Position numbers and translations under genes: made by a program
Source of the DNA: Streptomyces sp. Je 1-369
GTDB lineage: Bacteria; Actinomycetota; Actinomycetes; Streptomycetales; Streptomycetaceae
Reading direction: 5' to 3'
Assembly (NCBI RefSeq): GCF_026810505.1
Contig: NZ_CP101750.1
Coordinates: 6,684,515 to 6,748,514 of the forward strand
DNA length: 64,000 nucleotides
Shown here: in pieces, positions 1 to 8,715 of the stretch
How positions within the stretch are numbered: the stretch's first letter is position 1
Layout: every line of letters starts with the position of its first letter
Notes under the pieces: model-generated
What the model was told of the DNA's origin: nothing
The model's database searches: none
Seen by the model: only the letters and a program-made list of their open reading frames with translations

Positions 1-1274
1 CGGCCGTTGCAGACGGTGCCGCCCTCGGTCTTGCCTGCCTGGAAGATGCGGGCGCACTCCGGGTGCAGCACGCCCTGGGTGGTCAGCTCGGCGACCGTGC
101 CGCCGCCCTTGAAGAAGGGGTTCAGGGAAAGCCAGGGGTCGGGCCACTGCGACTTCTGGTTGAGGTCCTCCTCGACGAAGGCGCTGACCCGGTCGTCGCG
201 GACGACCGTGCCGCCCTGGGTGAAAGACCGGTAGTCCTTGATGAGCGTGCGGTGGACGCCGAACACGTCCATGGCGGTCCCGGACGCTGTTACCGGGGCG
301 GGCGTGGGCTGTGGCTGGGTGGGCGGGGCTGTTTCGGGCTTCTGGTGCGGGGTGCGCAGGGGCCGGGTCGGGTCCAGGGCGCTCCAGTGCGGGAGGTGCG
401 TGGCGTCGTCAGTCACCAGCGGCAGCAGTGCGCCGCGGACCGCCACCGCGTCGGCGGGGCGGTCAGCGGGGTTCTTGGCGAGCAGCCGGTCCACCAACCG
501 GGCCAGCTCGACGGGGACGTCGCCGCGGATCGCGGCGACGGGGGTCGGGGGCTCGTCGACGTGTTTGCGTGCCAGCTCGAACGGAGACTCGCTGGTGAAG
601 GGCGGAACACCGATGAGCATTTCGAAGAGCACACAGCCGAGGGCGTACAGGTCCGCGGCCTGGGTCACCTGCTTGGCCTCGAACTGCTCGGGAGCCATGT
701 AGCGTGCGGTGCCCACGCTCACCCCGGAGCTGGTCAGCCTGGCCTCGTCGGGGTCGTCGACGATCCGGCCCATGCCGAAGTCAAGGATCTTGACCGTGCC
801 GCCCTGGACGAGCATCACGTTGGCGGGCTTCAGGTCGCGGTGCACGACGTCCGAGGCATGCGCGGCGGCGAGGCCGGACGCGATCTGGGCGCCGATCGCG
901 GCGGCCCAGGAGACGGGCAGGGTTTCCTCTTCGGCGATGAGGTCGCGCAGCGTCTCGCCGTCGAGGTACTCCATCGCGAGGAACGGCATGCCGGTGTCGT
1001 CGGTGACGCCTCCGGCGATGAGTCTGGTGAGGTTGGGGTCGCTGAGGCGGCGCATCATGCGTACCTCGCGCGCGAAGCGCTCCACTGCCTTGGGGTCGCA
1101 AGCGGTGTCGATCTGCGCACCCGTGCGGCTGCGTAGGATCGTCTTGACGGCGACGGTGCGATCGGAGCTGCCCTCCGGTCCCTGGAGGTCTTCGGCTCGG
1201 TGTACCTCGCCCATGCTGCCCTTGCCGATGACGTGCCCGACGCGGAATCTGCCATCGATCAGACCGTGGCTCAC
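1..1274 (-). CDS. Ser/Thr protein kinase fused to a helicase-N-terminus-like segment (3' end outside window)
   Basis: Eukaryotic-type Ser/Thr kinase. Seen: glycine loop GKGSMG at residues 17-22, lysine K44 in AVKTIL, catalytic HRDLKPAN from H145, DFG at 165-167 and MAPE at 193-196. The kinase fold ends near residue 285. A Pro/Thr-rich linker (about 300-334) follows, and from M335 the same frame continues without a stop through MDVFGVHRTLIKDYRSF and WPDPWLSLNPFF to the window edge. The second block resembles, from memory, the region before the RecA domains of large actinobacterial DEAD/DEAH helicases. That assignment is inference, because the helicase motifs would lie outside the window. GTG at 1274 was chosen because GGAG lies 8 bases upstream; an in-frame ATG at 1346 lacks a ribosome site. 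No transmembrane segment is visible, so the protein is probably cytosolic. It could alternatively be an ordinary kinase with an unrelated C-terminal domain. Confidence 0.85.
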   Translation of the reverse strand, partial: MSHGLIDGRFRVGHVIGKGSMGEVHRAEDLQGPEGSSDRTVAVKTILRSRTGAQIDTACDPKAVERFAREVRMMRRLSDPNLTRLIAGGVTDDTGMPFLAMEYLDGETLRDLIAEEETLPVSWAAAIGAQIASGLAAAHASDVVHRDLKPANVMLVQGGTVKILDFGMGRIVDDPDEARLTSSGVSVGTARYMAPEQFEAKQVTQAADLYALGCVLFEMLIGVPPFTSESPFELARKHVDEPPTPVAAIRGDVPVELARLVDRLLAKNPADRPADAVAVRGALLPLVTDDATHLPHWSALDPTRPLRTPHQKPETAPPTQPQPTPAPVTASGTAMDVFGVHRTLIKDYRSFTQGGTVVRDDRVSAFVEEDLNQKSQWPDPWLSLNPFFKGGGTVAELTTQGVLHPECARIFQAGKTEGGTVCNG

Positions 1275-1397
1275 TGCCGCTTCTCCATCCTGCTCCGCTG
1301 CCCCTCGGAGGGCACTCCGGCCTGCTTGAACTGTTGCGCTTTTCATCGTGTCAGAACGGGGGATGGGATCTGTCTGCCGTGCGCAAGTAACACTCAC

Positions 1398-1426
1398 TCA
1401 CAATACCTGCGTGTTAACTGAGTCAA
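1398..1426 (-). promoter_or_regulatory. Candidate sigma70-type promoter upstream of the kinase gene
   Basis: On the minus strand TTGACT (1421-1426) is followed after 15 bases by TATTGT (1400-1405), or after 17 bases by TTGTGA (1398-1403). The surrounding DNA is AT-rich for this genome. It lies about 125 bases upstream of the kinase GTG start. The call rests on motif match only. Confidence 0.35.
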
Positions 1427-1730
1427 TGCGGAACTGAAAATCCGATATGTGCGACATGTCCGCGATGTCTTGATCACACGCAATGGCCGGAGGTTAGTTG
1501 CTCGGCAGAGCGGGTTCGTGGCGGTGAGCAGCATGGCCCCTGTCGCCTTTGTGTACGCAGTAGGGGCGCGGAGGCGGCGTCGGTGTTCTTGGGGTGCCGC
1601 TGGACAAGGCGGCCTATGACCATGGTCGAAGCACCCGAACTCGGCGTAGAAGCAGATGCCTCCGCTGGTCAGGTACAGGGATGTGCTCGCCCCGGCGGCG
1701 TCGCCGAGTCGTTCAACGCAACCCGCAGCA

Positions 1731-1754
1731 CCGGAGGCCCTGCAGGGCCTCCGG
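1731..1754. repeat. 24-base perfect palindrome
   Basis: The left arm CCGGAGGCCCTG is followed directly by its exact reverse complement CAGGGCCTCCGG, giving a 24-base palindrome with no loop. It lies in the gene-poor stretch upstream of the kinase. It could be a protein-binding site, a cruciform or a remnant of an element end. No T-run follows, so a classic terminator is unlikely. Confidence 0.7.
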
Positions 1755-2305
1755 ACGTGGGACGCCGAGCGCGAACCCACCCGGGCCTCTTCCGCTGGCT
1801 GCGCCGATAGAACACCGCCCGGCGCCACTCCTGCTTTGGTCACCGCAGCTAGATCGCCTGCGAGTAAGCGCTCCAAGCAACCTCAACTCCGCCGACCGAA
1901 GCCCCATAACTGTGTTCAAGATCAGGAGTTGAGGCCCTTTGTGTCTGGAACGCGTGGGGGCGGACGACGCAAGCAGATTTGGGCGTGACGGTTTTCCCTC
2001 CGAGTAGGAAGCAGGCGGGCTCTTGGGCGTGACGCTCATTCGACGCTCTGGGTTCCTGCCCCCATGGTGGTGAGGCGAGGAATGGCCTCTGACCAGGGGC
2101 TTTATATGAGCGGCCCAGGGTGACACCTTTCCGATGACGCATCATGTTGAGTGCGTGGTGATCTTGGAGCCTGTTGAGAAGGGGCGCTGACCTACCGTCA
2201 TGAGCGGCACGGTCTTTGGCGGCCCGGATGGCGGATCGGCCTCGGAGTCTTTGGGCGAGTTCGGTGCCCGCCGGTTGTCAGTGTCGTGTGACATCCTCCC
2301 CTCCC

Positions 2306-3229
2306 ATGATCGTGGTCAATGGGATTCGTCGAGTGCGCGGTGCTCGCGCGCGACGCCGGACGGACAGGCAACTAACTGATCTGCGTACGGCACTCGATCG
2401 CCTCGGATACGACTGGTGGCCGATACCCCTTGGCTTTCGCGTAGCCCTGCGCAAACACGATGCCGCAGGGTGGGGATGGTTCATCAACCTGCAAGCTTTC
2501 GTGCTGCTTGCGTGGCTGTTCTTGAGCTTTGAGGCAGTGGCCAACTGGAAGGGAGAGCTCCTCCATGGTCGAGCCACCCTGGCCTTCTATGCCGGAGAGA
2601 TGGTTCTGGTCGTTGTCGCCGGCCTGACGATGGGCTCGGCACGTGCGACACGACGCAATCGTCTGGCCTGGCTCTGTGCCTGTGCGATCGAGAGTTGCGC
2701 TGAAGCGCACAAGCGAGGTGGAGAGCGTCGGAGGGCGGCCTTGATCGAAGCGTCAGCGACCCTCCGGAGGTTGGAGGGCGAGGTACTAGCGGCGTATCGC
2801 AGGTGTGGGTCGGTGTCGTGCTTCTCTCCTCCGAACGCGGAGCTGCGCCGCCATGCGGGGAAGGTTGTGGCCAAACTCCGCCTGGTTGAAGCGCAGGTGC
2901 ATGGCAACCATCCGCAGCAGGCGTTGGAGGAGTTGGCGGGGCTCGTCGCAACGATCGCAGAGCAATACACGAGCAACAGGGTCGGAACCCTACTGCCAGT
3001 CGAGTCGGTAGCGGGCCTCGTACCCGTGCGCGACCGTGAGCCGATACTCGTGGGCGTGACCGTCGTGATGGTCGCTGGGGGTGCCGTTGCAGTCTCCTTG
3101 CTGAATCTGCCCGATGTGGCTTCAGGGGCTGTGATCGTCGCGGTGGCGATATTGGTGCTGCTCATCCTGTTCGGGCGGCATTGGCACCGGTACCTCCCGG
3201 TTGCCGATATGTTCAAACCTGGGCCGTGA
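2306..3229 (+). CDS. Unrecognised membrane protein with four predicted helices
   Basis: Function unknown. From the ATG at 2306 the product is 307 residues. Two hydrophobic helices lie near residues 59-76 and 92-110 and two near 246-267 and 272-289, with a charged Arg/Glu-rich cytoplasmic-type segment of about 130 residues between them. This helix-soluble-helix layout suggests a membrane sensor or scaffold, but no domain is recognised. The start is uncertain: the frame is open back to a TTG at 2216, and no good ribosome site precedes either start. The gene stands alone in atypical DNA, upstream of a broken glycosidase gene on the other strand. Base composition is lower in GC than the rest of the window, so it may have been acquired by transfer. 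Confidence 0.55.
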   Translation: MIVVNGIRRVRGARARRRTDRQLTDLRTALDRLGYDWWPIPLGFRVALRKHDAAGWGWFINLQAFVLLAWLFLSFEAVANWKGELLHGRATLAFYAGEMVLVVVAGLTMGSARATRRNRLAWLCACAIESCAEAHKRGGERRRAALIEASATLRRLEGEVLAAYRRCGSVSCFSPPNAELRRHAGKVVAKLRLVEAQVHGNHPQQALEELAGLVATIAEQYTSNRVGTLLPVESVAGLVPVRDREPILVGVTVVMVAGGAVAVSLLNLPDVASGAVIVAVAILVLLILFGRHWHRYLPVADMFKPGP

Positions 3230-3499
3230 TCCGCACTGTCGTCGCCGCATGGCCGCCAGTTCCTCAACAGAGCCGCTGGACGTGGTGGCGGGTGAGCACG
3301 CACACAGCTGGCCCGAGGAATGATGCGTGGATGTTGTCGAGCCGTTCTCTGTGGATGAGCAGGTGGCGGAAACCGTGGAGCTTCGTCTGGTGCGCTGACA
3401 GGGAACTGGACCCCAAGGTTATTCGGTGTTCCAAAATCGCTTGGGTTCTGCCAGAGCGGCGAGTGTGCCGTCGAAGTCGGCCAGTCTTGCCGACAGCGT

Positions 3500-5073
3500 G
3501 GCCGCGGCCAGTCGTTGGGGAGCGCTGCCGAGAACAGCAGTAGTGCGTGGACGAACCCTTGCGGCAGATTGCCGAGCAACTGGCGCTGTGTGACGTCGTA
3601 CTCTCGGCGAAGAGCCCGGGAGGTCCGCACGCCGAGCGGGTGCGTTCGGACCACCGCATGGCTTCGGTCTCCCGGCCCTCCGCGTGCGCGGCCATCGCCG
3701 TGGTGAACCCGCAGAGCAGGAACGCCGCTTCGGCGTCGCCCAGCGGCTGCTCCTGACGCCGGAAGCGGTGGACGTAGCCGTCGTCCGCTGGTTGACGCGT
3801 CACTTCCGAGCCGGTGAGCGTGAGGCTGGGGTCGTGAGAGGGCACCCCCCGGGCCAGGGGGAGCAACAGCGCCGCTTCCGGGCTCGGATCGTCCGCTGCG
3901 CGCTGCCAGCAGCCGGCACGGTGCAGGCAGCGCGAGCGGGTGTCGCTCAGGATGCGGTCCGCCGACCGTGCCCAGTCGTCGGCGTACTTGGAGGTGTTCA
4001 GGGCACGGGCCATGTCGCAGGCCCACGACGCAGGACGCAGCCGCGAGTGCGTCCAATGACGACGCTCCAGCTCCCACAGTCCCGCGTCCGGCTCCCGGCA
4101 GCGTTCCGCGACCGCTTGGGCGGGATCCCGGCCGCCGTGACGCCCCGCGAGTCCAGGACACCGTGGCGCTCGGCAGCGGCGAACAGGTTGGAGGGCCTCC
4201 CCGAACACGTCCAGCTGGAACTGCCGACCGGCGAGGTTGCCGGTCCGGTCGCCGCCGCCGGGGTAGCCGACGAGAGGCAGGCGACGTTCGGGGGGGGCAG
4301 GGGACGGCCACCCACCGGGTAGGCGGGACGCAGTTCCGGACCGTCCTTCAGGAGTCGCTCGGACACGAAGCGCACCGCCCGTTCGAGAAGAGGGTGGGCC
4401 CGTGCGCGGCGACCGCGATGCCGGCGTAGCACTGGTCGCGGATCCAGGCGTAGCGGTAGTCGTAGTCACGCCCCGTGTCGGCGCGCTCGGGCAGCGACGT
4501 GGTCGCCGCTGCCACCATGCCGCCGGCGGCGCTGGTCAGGCCGTGCAGGACGGCGTACGCCATGCGGGTGTCGCGGGGCGCCGCCGTGTCGACGCAGTCC
4601 GGTACGGCTTCCTTCCACCACCCCTCGGTGGCGCCCCACAGGGCGCGGGGTCGAGCGGGTCGTCACCCGGCTCGGTGCCGATGCAGAGGACGAGGTCGTG
4701 GACGCCGTTCTCGGGCAGCCGCCAGCCGTGCGTGCAGCCCGCCGCCGGGGCCGGGGCGTGCGTCGTCCGCTCCTGCGAACCGCACGTGCAGGGGGTCGCT
4801 CCGTCCTCGCCACACGCCACCGTCGCGGCGGAGCCCGCTCATGGCGTTCCGGCCGTAATCGCCGCGTACGTCGAGATCTACGTCGACCTGGGCGCCACCC
4901 CGCACCGCACGGACCTGACGCGACAGCACGACGCGATCGGCCCGTGCGGGAACGGCCAGCGCCTCTCGGCACGAGACGATGCCGTCGGCCGTGACCCACC
5001 GGCTGACCCGGATGAGAGTGCCGTCCTCGTAGTACCGGACCTTCCGTCTCTGATCCCGTCGGTGATGTGCCAT
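3500..5073 (-). pseudogene. Glycoside hydrolase family 15 (glucoamylase/trehalase-like) pseudogene
   Basis: Family hallmarks occur in order on the minus strand but in different frames: YYEDGTLIRVSRWVTADG near 5040, NGVHDLVLCIGTEP near 4690, ALWGATEGWWKEAVPDC near 4630, then YDYRYAWIRDQCYAGI near 4450 (a signature of the family). These are followed by QFQLDVFGEALQ near 4210, LFAAAERHGVLDS in another frame, GLWELERRHWTHSRL near 4060, a Trp/Asp-rich stretch, and YDVTQRQLLGNLPQGFVHA near 3580. At least six frame changes are needed, and the usual N-terminal 100 residues (DGSIDW-type start) are missing; the DUF326 gene begins just beyond that point. An intact enzyme would cleave alpha-linked glucosides. 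Real decay is favoured over sequencing error because the neighbouring genes are intact. Confidence 0.85.
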
Positions 5074-5097
5074 TGGAAGGACGGCTGCCCCTGGACG

Positions 5098-5508
5098 TCA
5101 GCCCAGAGAGCCGAGCAGGTCGTTGCACGCCTGCTCGCAGCGGCGGCACGCTTCGGCACAGATGCGGCAGTGCTCGTGCTGCTCGGAGTGGCTCGCGCAT
5201 TCGTCGGCGCAGGCCTTGCAGACGGTGGCGCACGCCTTGAGGAGGGCGCGCGTGACGTTCGCGTCGTAACCCGTGTGGCGGGAGAGCACCGCGGCGGTCG
5301 CGGCGCAGACGTCGGCGCAGTCGGCGTCGGTGCGGATGCACTTGGTCAGCTCCGCCACCATCTCCTCCGACAGACAGGCGTCCGCGCACGCGGTGCACAC
5401 CTGGGCGCAGGCGACGCACTCCTCGATGCACCGGGCGAGCTTGGCGCGGTCCACGCCGCCCAGGTCGGCGGGGTAGGCGGCGAGCATGTCCTTGACCGCG
5501 GTGCTCAT
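5098..5508 (-). CDS. DUF326 four-helix-bundle Cys-rich protein, probable copper binder
   Basis: 136 residues with 18 cysteines, nearly all in CxxC or CxxxC spacing (for example C27, C31, C34, C38, C41, C45, then C93-C128). This is the signature of DUF326 family proteins; related copper storage proteins bind Cu(I) inside a four-helix bundle through such cysteines. No signal peptide is visible, so a cytosolic copper store or buffer is likely. The ATG at 5508 has GGAGG upstream. The start overlaps the stop of the Pro-rich gene by four bases (ATGA), so the two are probably translationally coupled. The metal was not determined from sequence; zinc or another soft metal is possible. Confidence 0.88.
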   Translation of the reverse strand: MSTAVKDMLAAYPADLGGVDRAKLARCIEECVACAQVCTACADACLSEEMVAELTKCIRTDADCADVCAATAAVLSRHTGYDANVTRALLKACATVCKACADECASHSEQHEHCRICAEACRRCEQACNDLLGSLG

Positions 5509-5729
5509 GCCGACCTCCGGAGGTGACGAAAGTGACGGATGTGGGGCGGCGTTGGCACGGGGCCCGGGCCTGGCGGCTTCGGGGGTACGGGATCCGGTTC
5601 CGTGGGAGGCACTGGGGTCGGGGCCGGGCCCGGTTGGGGGCCGGGAGGCGGTGAAGGGGGCGTGGGGGCCGGCGGTACCGGGTCGGGGTGCGTGGGGTCG
5701 GGCCTGCCGGGCGGCTGAGGGACGGTCAT
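5505..5729 (-). CDS. Small proline-rich protein coupled to the DUF326 gene
   Basis: 74 residues, about half of them proline, beginning MTVPQPPGRPDPTHP and ending in a basic HIRHFRHLRRSA tail. A strong AGGAGG lies ahead of the ATG at 5729, and the stop overlaps the DUF326 start as ATGA, which supports real translation. No domain, signal peptide or membrane helix is visible; the protein should be disordered. It may bind or localise its Cys-rich partner, or serve mainly as a leader that sets translation of the downstream gene. The His/Arg tail could contribute to metal binding, but this is speculation. Confidence 0.55.
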   Translation of the reverse strand: MTVPQPPGRPDPTHPDPVPPAPTPPSPPPGPQPGPAPTPVPPTEPDPVPPKPPGPGPVPTPPHIRHFRHLRRSA

Positions 5730-5976
5730 GGTGGGTTCCTCCTGGAGGGTGGGTCCGGCTGTGGGGTGAGTCCGGCTGTCGGGTGGGTCCGCACGTCGAG
5801 CGTGGCGCCGAGGGCACGGGCGACTCCGGCCGCCACCGGTGACCTGGTGCATGCCTCTCTTGCTCGGAGCGGGGCCTCTCTTCCTCGGAGCGGGCCCGCG
5901 CCCCTCTTGCCCGTGTTTTCCACCGTAAGGTCGCTATGCCTCGGGCGCGCGGCCTCGCCGTGCCGGGAGGCGGGCC

Positions 5977-7095
5977 TCAATCACGGGGCGCCACCAGCGT
6001 GCGGGTCTCTCTGGCGACCTGTTGGGCCTCTCCGGTCGGTACGACGATGACGGGGACCCGCGAACCGGGCTTGCTGACGACTTCGGGGCGTTCGGCGACC
6101 AGCGGCCGTAGGTCACCCGTGAGGCCGAGCGCGGGGAGTCGGGCGCAGACCTCTTCGCGTACTTCTGGCTGGTCCTCGCCGATTTCGCCGGTGAAGACCA
6201 GGGCGTCGAGGCGGTCCAGGGAGGCGGCCATCCCGGCGATGCCGCGGCGGCAGTGGTGGGTGAAGACCTCCAGGGCGAGAGCGGCCCGCTCGTCTCCTGC
6301 CGCTCGGCCGCGGACCAGGTCGCGCGTATCGCCGGAGGTGCCGGAGAGGCCGAGCAGACCGGACTCGCGGTTCAGGGCGTGCTCGATGTCGCGGGCGGGC
6401 ACGTGGTGCCGGGTCTGCAGCCACGTCAGGGCACCTGGGTCGACGCTGCCGCTGCGACGGCTCATCACCAGACCCTCCAGCGGAGTGAATCCCATCGTCG
6501 TGTCGACGCTGTGCCCCTCGCGCACCGCACACGCGGAGCAGCCGCCGCCGAGGTGGACGATCACGAGGTGCAGCTGTTCGGGGCGGCGGCCCAGGAGAGC
6601 GGCGGCCCGATCGAGTGCCCAGGCGTAGGAGAGCCCGTGGAAGCCGTAGCGGCGCAGCCCGTACTCCTCGCGCCAGGCGGCGGGCACCGCGTATGTGCGG
6701 GCGGCGGCAGGCATGTCGGCGTGGAAGACGGTGTCGAAGCACGCGACGTGCGGGACGTCCGGCAAGAGCTCGCGCGCCGCGTCCAGCACCGTGAGGGCGG
6801 GCGGCACGTGCAGCGGCGCGAGATCGGCCGCCTCGTCGAGGTCGGCGCGGACCTCGTCGTCGACCAAGGTGTGGCCGCGCCGTCGCGGCCCGCCGTGGAC
6901 GATGCGATGTCCGACGGCGGTGGGGGCCGGCGCGTCGTCCAGTACGTGCCGCAGCGGGCCCGAAACGTCGTCTCCGGGCGGAGAGTCGCTGTGGTGTTCC
7001 GCCAGGACTGTGCCGTCCTCGCCGAAGACGGTCAGACGCAGGCTCGACGACCCCGCGTCGGCCACCAGGACCGGACTGTCGCTCTGGGCGCACAT
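5977..7095 (-). CDS. ackA: Acetate kinase
   Basis: 372 residues of the acetate/propionate kinase family, converting acetate plus ATP to acetyl phosphate or the reverse, in the cytosol. Seen: N-terminal DAGSSSLRL phosphate loop, RIVHGG, FDTVFHADMP, YGFHGLSYAWALDR, HLGGGCSACAV, TMGFTPLEGLVMSRRSGSVDPG, NRESGLLGLSGTSGDTRD and C-terminal FTGEIGEDQPEVR. It is slightly shorter than the usual 400 residues, without loss of catalytic motifs. The ATG at 7095 was chosen for its AAGGGAG ribosome site; an in-frame start six codons earlier has none. No phosphotransacetylase or phosphoketolase is adjacent. It is divergent from the SRPBCC gene, with a GTGACGTCAC palindrome (7136-7145) between them. Confidence 0.93.
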   Translation of the reverse strand: MCAQSDSPVLVADAGSSSLRLTVFGEDGTVLAEHHSDSPPGDDVSGPLRHVLDDAPAPTAVGHRIVHGGPRRRGHTLVDDEVRADLDEAADLAPLHVPPALTVLDAARELLPDVPHVACFDTVFHADMPAAARTYAVPAAWREEYGLRRYGFHGLSYAWALDRAAALLGRRPEQLHLVIVHLGGGCSACAVREGHSVDTTMGFTPLEGLVMSRRSGSVDPGALTWLQTRHHVPARDIEHALNRESGLLGLSGTSGDTRDLVRGRAAGDERAALALEVFTHHCRRGIAGMAASLDRLDALVFTGEIGEDQPEVREEVCARLPALGLTGDLRPLVAERPEVVSKPGSRVPVIVVPTGEAQQVARETRTLVAPRD

Positions 7096-7214
7096 ATCGC
7101 TCCCTTTCCGCATCGCTCGGCGAACGGGTTGACTTGTGACGTCACGGATTCACGTGTGGCGGGCCGGGCATGCGTTCTCTCGTAAATTCACGAGTGCCCG
7201 ATGAAAGGCGACCG

Positions 7215-7628
7215 ATGACCGAGTACGAACGTTCGCGCACGATGCCCGCCCTGCCGGAGCACGTCTTCGACCAGGCTGCCGAAGTCGATCAGATGGATGC
7301 CTGGCTGCCGCGGAACCTGCACATGGATGCCGGGGAACCGCCCGCCGTGAGCGTGCACGAGGACCGCGGCGGCCAGGACGTCTCCGCCCTGCTGCGCTCC
7401 CGGCCCGAACAGCTGCGGCTGGAGTGGGGCACCCGCGAGCAGGGCGACTACGCGGGCTGGCTCCAGGTCGCCGGCCTGGACGAGGGCACCAGCGAGGTCA
7501 CGGTGCACCTGTCGTTCTTCGAGGCGTCGCACGACCCCGGCGAGGAGGCCGTTCACACCGCCCTGGACCAGAGCCTCCAGCGGCTGGAGGAGCAGGTACG
7601 GCTGCGTGTCGACAACGCGGCGGGCTGA
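7215..7628 (+). CDS. SRPBCC-fold (polyketide cyclase/START-like) protein
   Basis: 137 residues. The pattern is that of the SRPBCC/Bet v1-like fold: N-terminal MTEYERSRTMPALPEHVFDQAAEVDQ (the strand and helix that open such domains), a central RLEWGTREQGDYAGWLQV strand pair and a C-terminal amphipathic helix (DQSLQRLEEQVRLRV). Members bind hydrophobic ligands or act in polyketide ring closure or stress responses; no catalytic residue can be assigned. The ATG at 7215 follows GAAAGGCGACC. The gene is divergent from ackA and convergent with the F420 oxidoreductase, separated from the latter by short direct repeats. Confidence 0.72.
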   Translation: MTEYERSRTMPALPEHVFDQAAEVDQMDAWLPRNLHMDAGEPPAVSVHEDRGGQDVSALLRSRPEQLRLEWGTREQGDYAGWLQVAGLDEGTSEVTVHLSFFEASHDPGEEAVHTALDQSLQRLEEQVRLRVDNAAG

Positions 7629-7634
7629 CGGCCG

Positions 7635-7725
7635 GACCTGACCTGACCTGACCTGCCCCACTCTCAGCCCTGACCCCGACCTGGGCCCTGACCCCGTCCT
7701 GGGCCCTGACCCCGACCGGAGCCCT
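7635..7725. repeat. Short tandem repeats between convergent genes
   Basis: CCTGA repeats about four times near 7639-7660, then a roughly 20-base unit, CCTGGGCCCTGACCCCG with small changes, repeats two to three times from about 7679 to 7725. The repeats fill the gap between the SRPBCC gene and the F420 enzyme. They are probably a slippage tract with no coding role. No strong hairpin was identified. Confidence 0.6.
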
Positions 7726-7734
7726 GCCCCGTCC

Positions 7735-8715
7735 TCAGCCTTTGCCGCCGTTCGGGCGCAGCTGCCGCATGCGTCCGTCGAGCTCGCGCTCGTAGAAGTC
7801 GATGAACCCGTCGGGATCGGGCCCGGCGTTCTGCATGACCAGCCGGTCGAAGCCCGCGTCCACGAACTTCTGCGCCACCTCGACGAACCGTGCGGGATCG
7901 GTACCGCAGGCGAACTTCTCCAGGATGTCTTCCTCCCTGACGGTCGTCGTCGCGGCGTCGAAGTTGACCGGGTTGGGCAGCTCACTCATGACCTTCCACC
8001 CGGTCAGCGCCCAGCGCGACGTCTCCAGGGCGGCCTTCGCGCCGGCGTGCTCGTCGGGAGCCCACGCCATCGGCACCTCCGCGTACCGCGGGCCGTCACC
8101 GCCGGCGTCCCGGTACTGCTGGACGATCTCCGGCTTCTCCTCGGTCGCGAACAGGCCGTCGCCCAGCTCCGCGGCGAGCCGCGTCGAGGGCTTGCCGCTC
8201 GCGGCCACCGCGATCAGGGGCAGCTTCTCCGGCAGGTCGAACACCCGGGCGTCCGCGAGGCGCAGATGCTTTCCCTCGTAGGACCGGTATCCACCGCTCC
8301 ACAGCAACCGGATGATCTCCAGCGCTTCCCTGAGCATCTCGTGCCGGATGGCGACGGTGTCCGGGAAGCCGACGCCGGTGACGTGCTCGTTGAGACGTTC
8401 GCCCGAGCCGAGGCCGAGCACGAAGCGGCCCTCCGACAGCAGGGCCAGGGTGGCGGCGGCCTGAGCGATGATCGCCGGGTGGTAGCGCACCGTCGGGCAC
8501 GTCACGCCGGTCGCCAGCTCGATCCGCTCCGTCTTGGCCGCGATGCTGCCGAGTACCGTCCAGGCGAACGGCGAGTGCCCCTGATTGTCCAGCCAGGGGT
8601 GGTAGTGATCGCTGATCTCCACGAAGTCAAAACCCGCTCGCTCGGCGAGAACCGCCTGCCGCACCAGTTCCGAGGGGCCGAACGCCTCGGCTGCCAGTTT
8701 GTAGCCGATCTTCAT
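7735..8715 (-). CDS. F420-dependent luciferase-like oxidoreductase (glucose-6-phosphate dehydrogenase-like)
   Basis: 326 residues of the luciferase-like monooxygenase family, subgroup resembling F420-dependent glucose-6-phosphate dehydrogenase. Seen: MKIGYKLAAEAFGPSELVRQAVLAERAGFDFVEISDHYHPWL (the N-terminal strand with the typical EISDHYHPW block), GVTCPTVRYHPAIIAQAAATLALLSEGRFVLGLGSGERLNEH and C-terminal FVEVAQKFVDAGFDRLVMQNAGPD. These form the TIM barrel that binds the 8-hydroxy-5-deazaflavin F420. The substrate is not established and may be a sugar phosphate or another hydride donor. The ATG at 8715 has GAGGAG four bases upstream; the frame is open a further 40 codons but without a ribosome site. 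Confidence 0.88.
   Translation of the reverse strand: MKIGYKLAAEAFGPSELVRQAVLAERAGFDFVEISDHYHPWLDNQGHSPFAWTVLGSIAAKTERIELATGVTCPTVRYHPAIIAQAAATLALLSEGRFVLGLGSGERLNEHVTGVGFPDTVAIRHEMLREALEIIRLLWSGGYRSYEGKHLRLADARVFDLPEKLPLIAVAASGKPSTRLAAELGDGLFATEEKPEIVQQYRDAGGDGPRYAEVPMAWAPDEHAGAKAALETSRWALTGWKVMSELPNPVNFDAATTTVREEDILEKFACGTDPARFVEVAQKFVDAGFDRLVMQNAGPDPDGFIDFYERELDGRMRQLRPNGGKG

Larger units (their letters stand above)
1275..2305. other. About 1 kb without a convincing gene
   Basis: Between the kinase start and the next plausible gene no frame shows Streptomyces-type codon bias or a recognisable protein. A 160-residue minus-strand frame (1394-1876) and a 137-residue one (1713-2126) are open but have irregular composition and no known motif. 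The stretch is less GC-rich than the rest of the window and contains the palindrome at 1731-1754 and the kinase promoter candidate. It may be degraded mobile or accessory DNA. Confidence 0.5.

Noticed and set aside
1731..1754. Rho-independent terminator
   Set aside because: The palindrome has no loop and no following T-run, and there is no convincing upstream gene for it to terminate.
2587..4311. 574-residue minus-strand frame
   Set aside because: Arg/Pro-rich shadow composition over most of its length. It overlaps the membrane protein gene antisense and includes only one short slice of the broken glycosidase (YDVTQRQLLGNLPQGFVHA), so it is not one gene.
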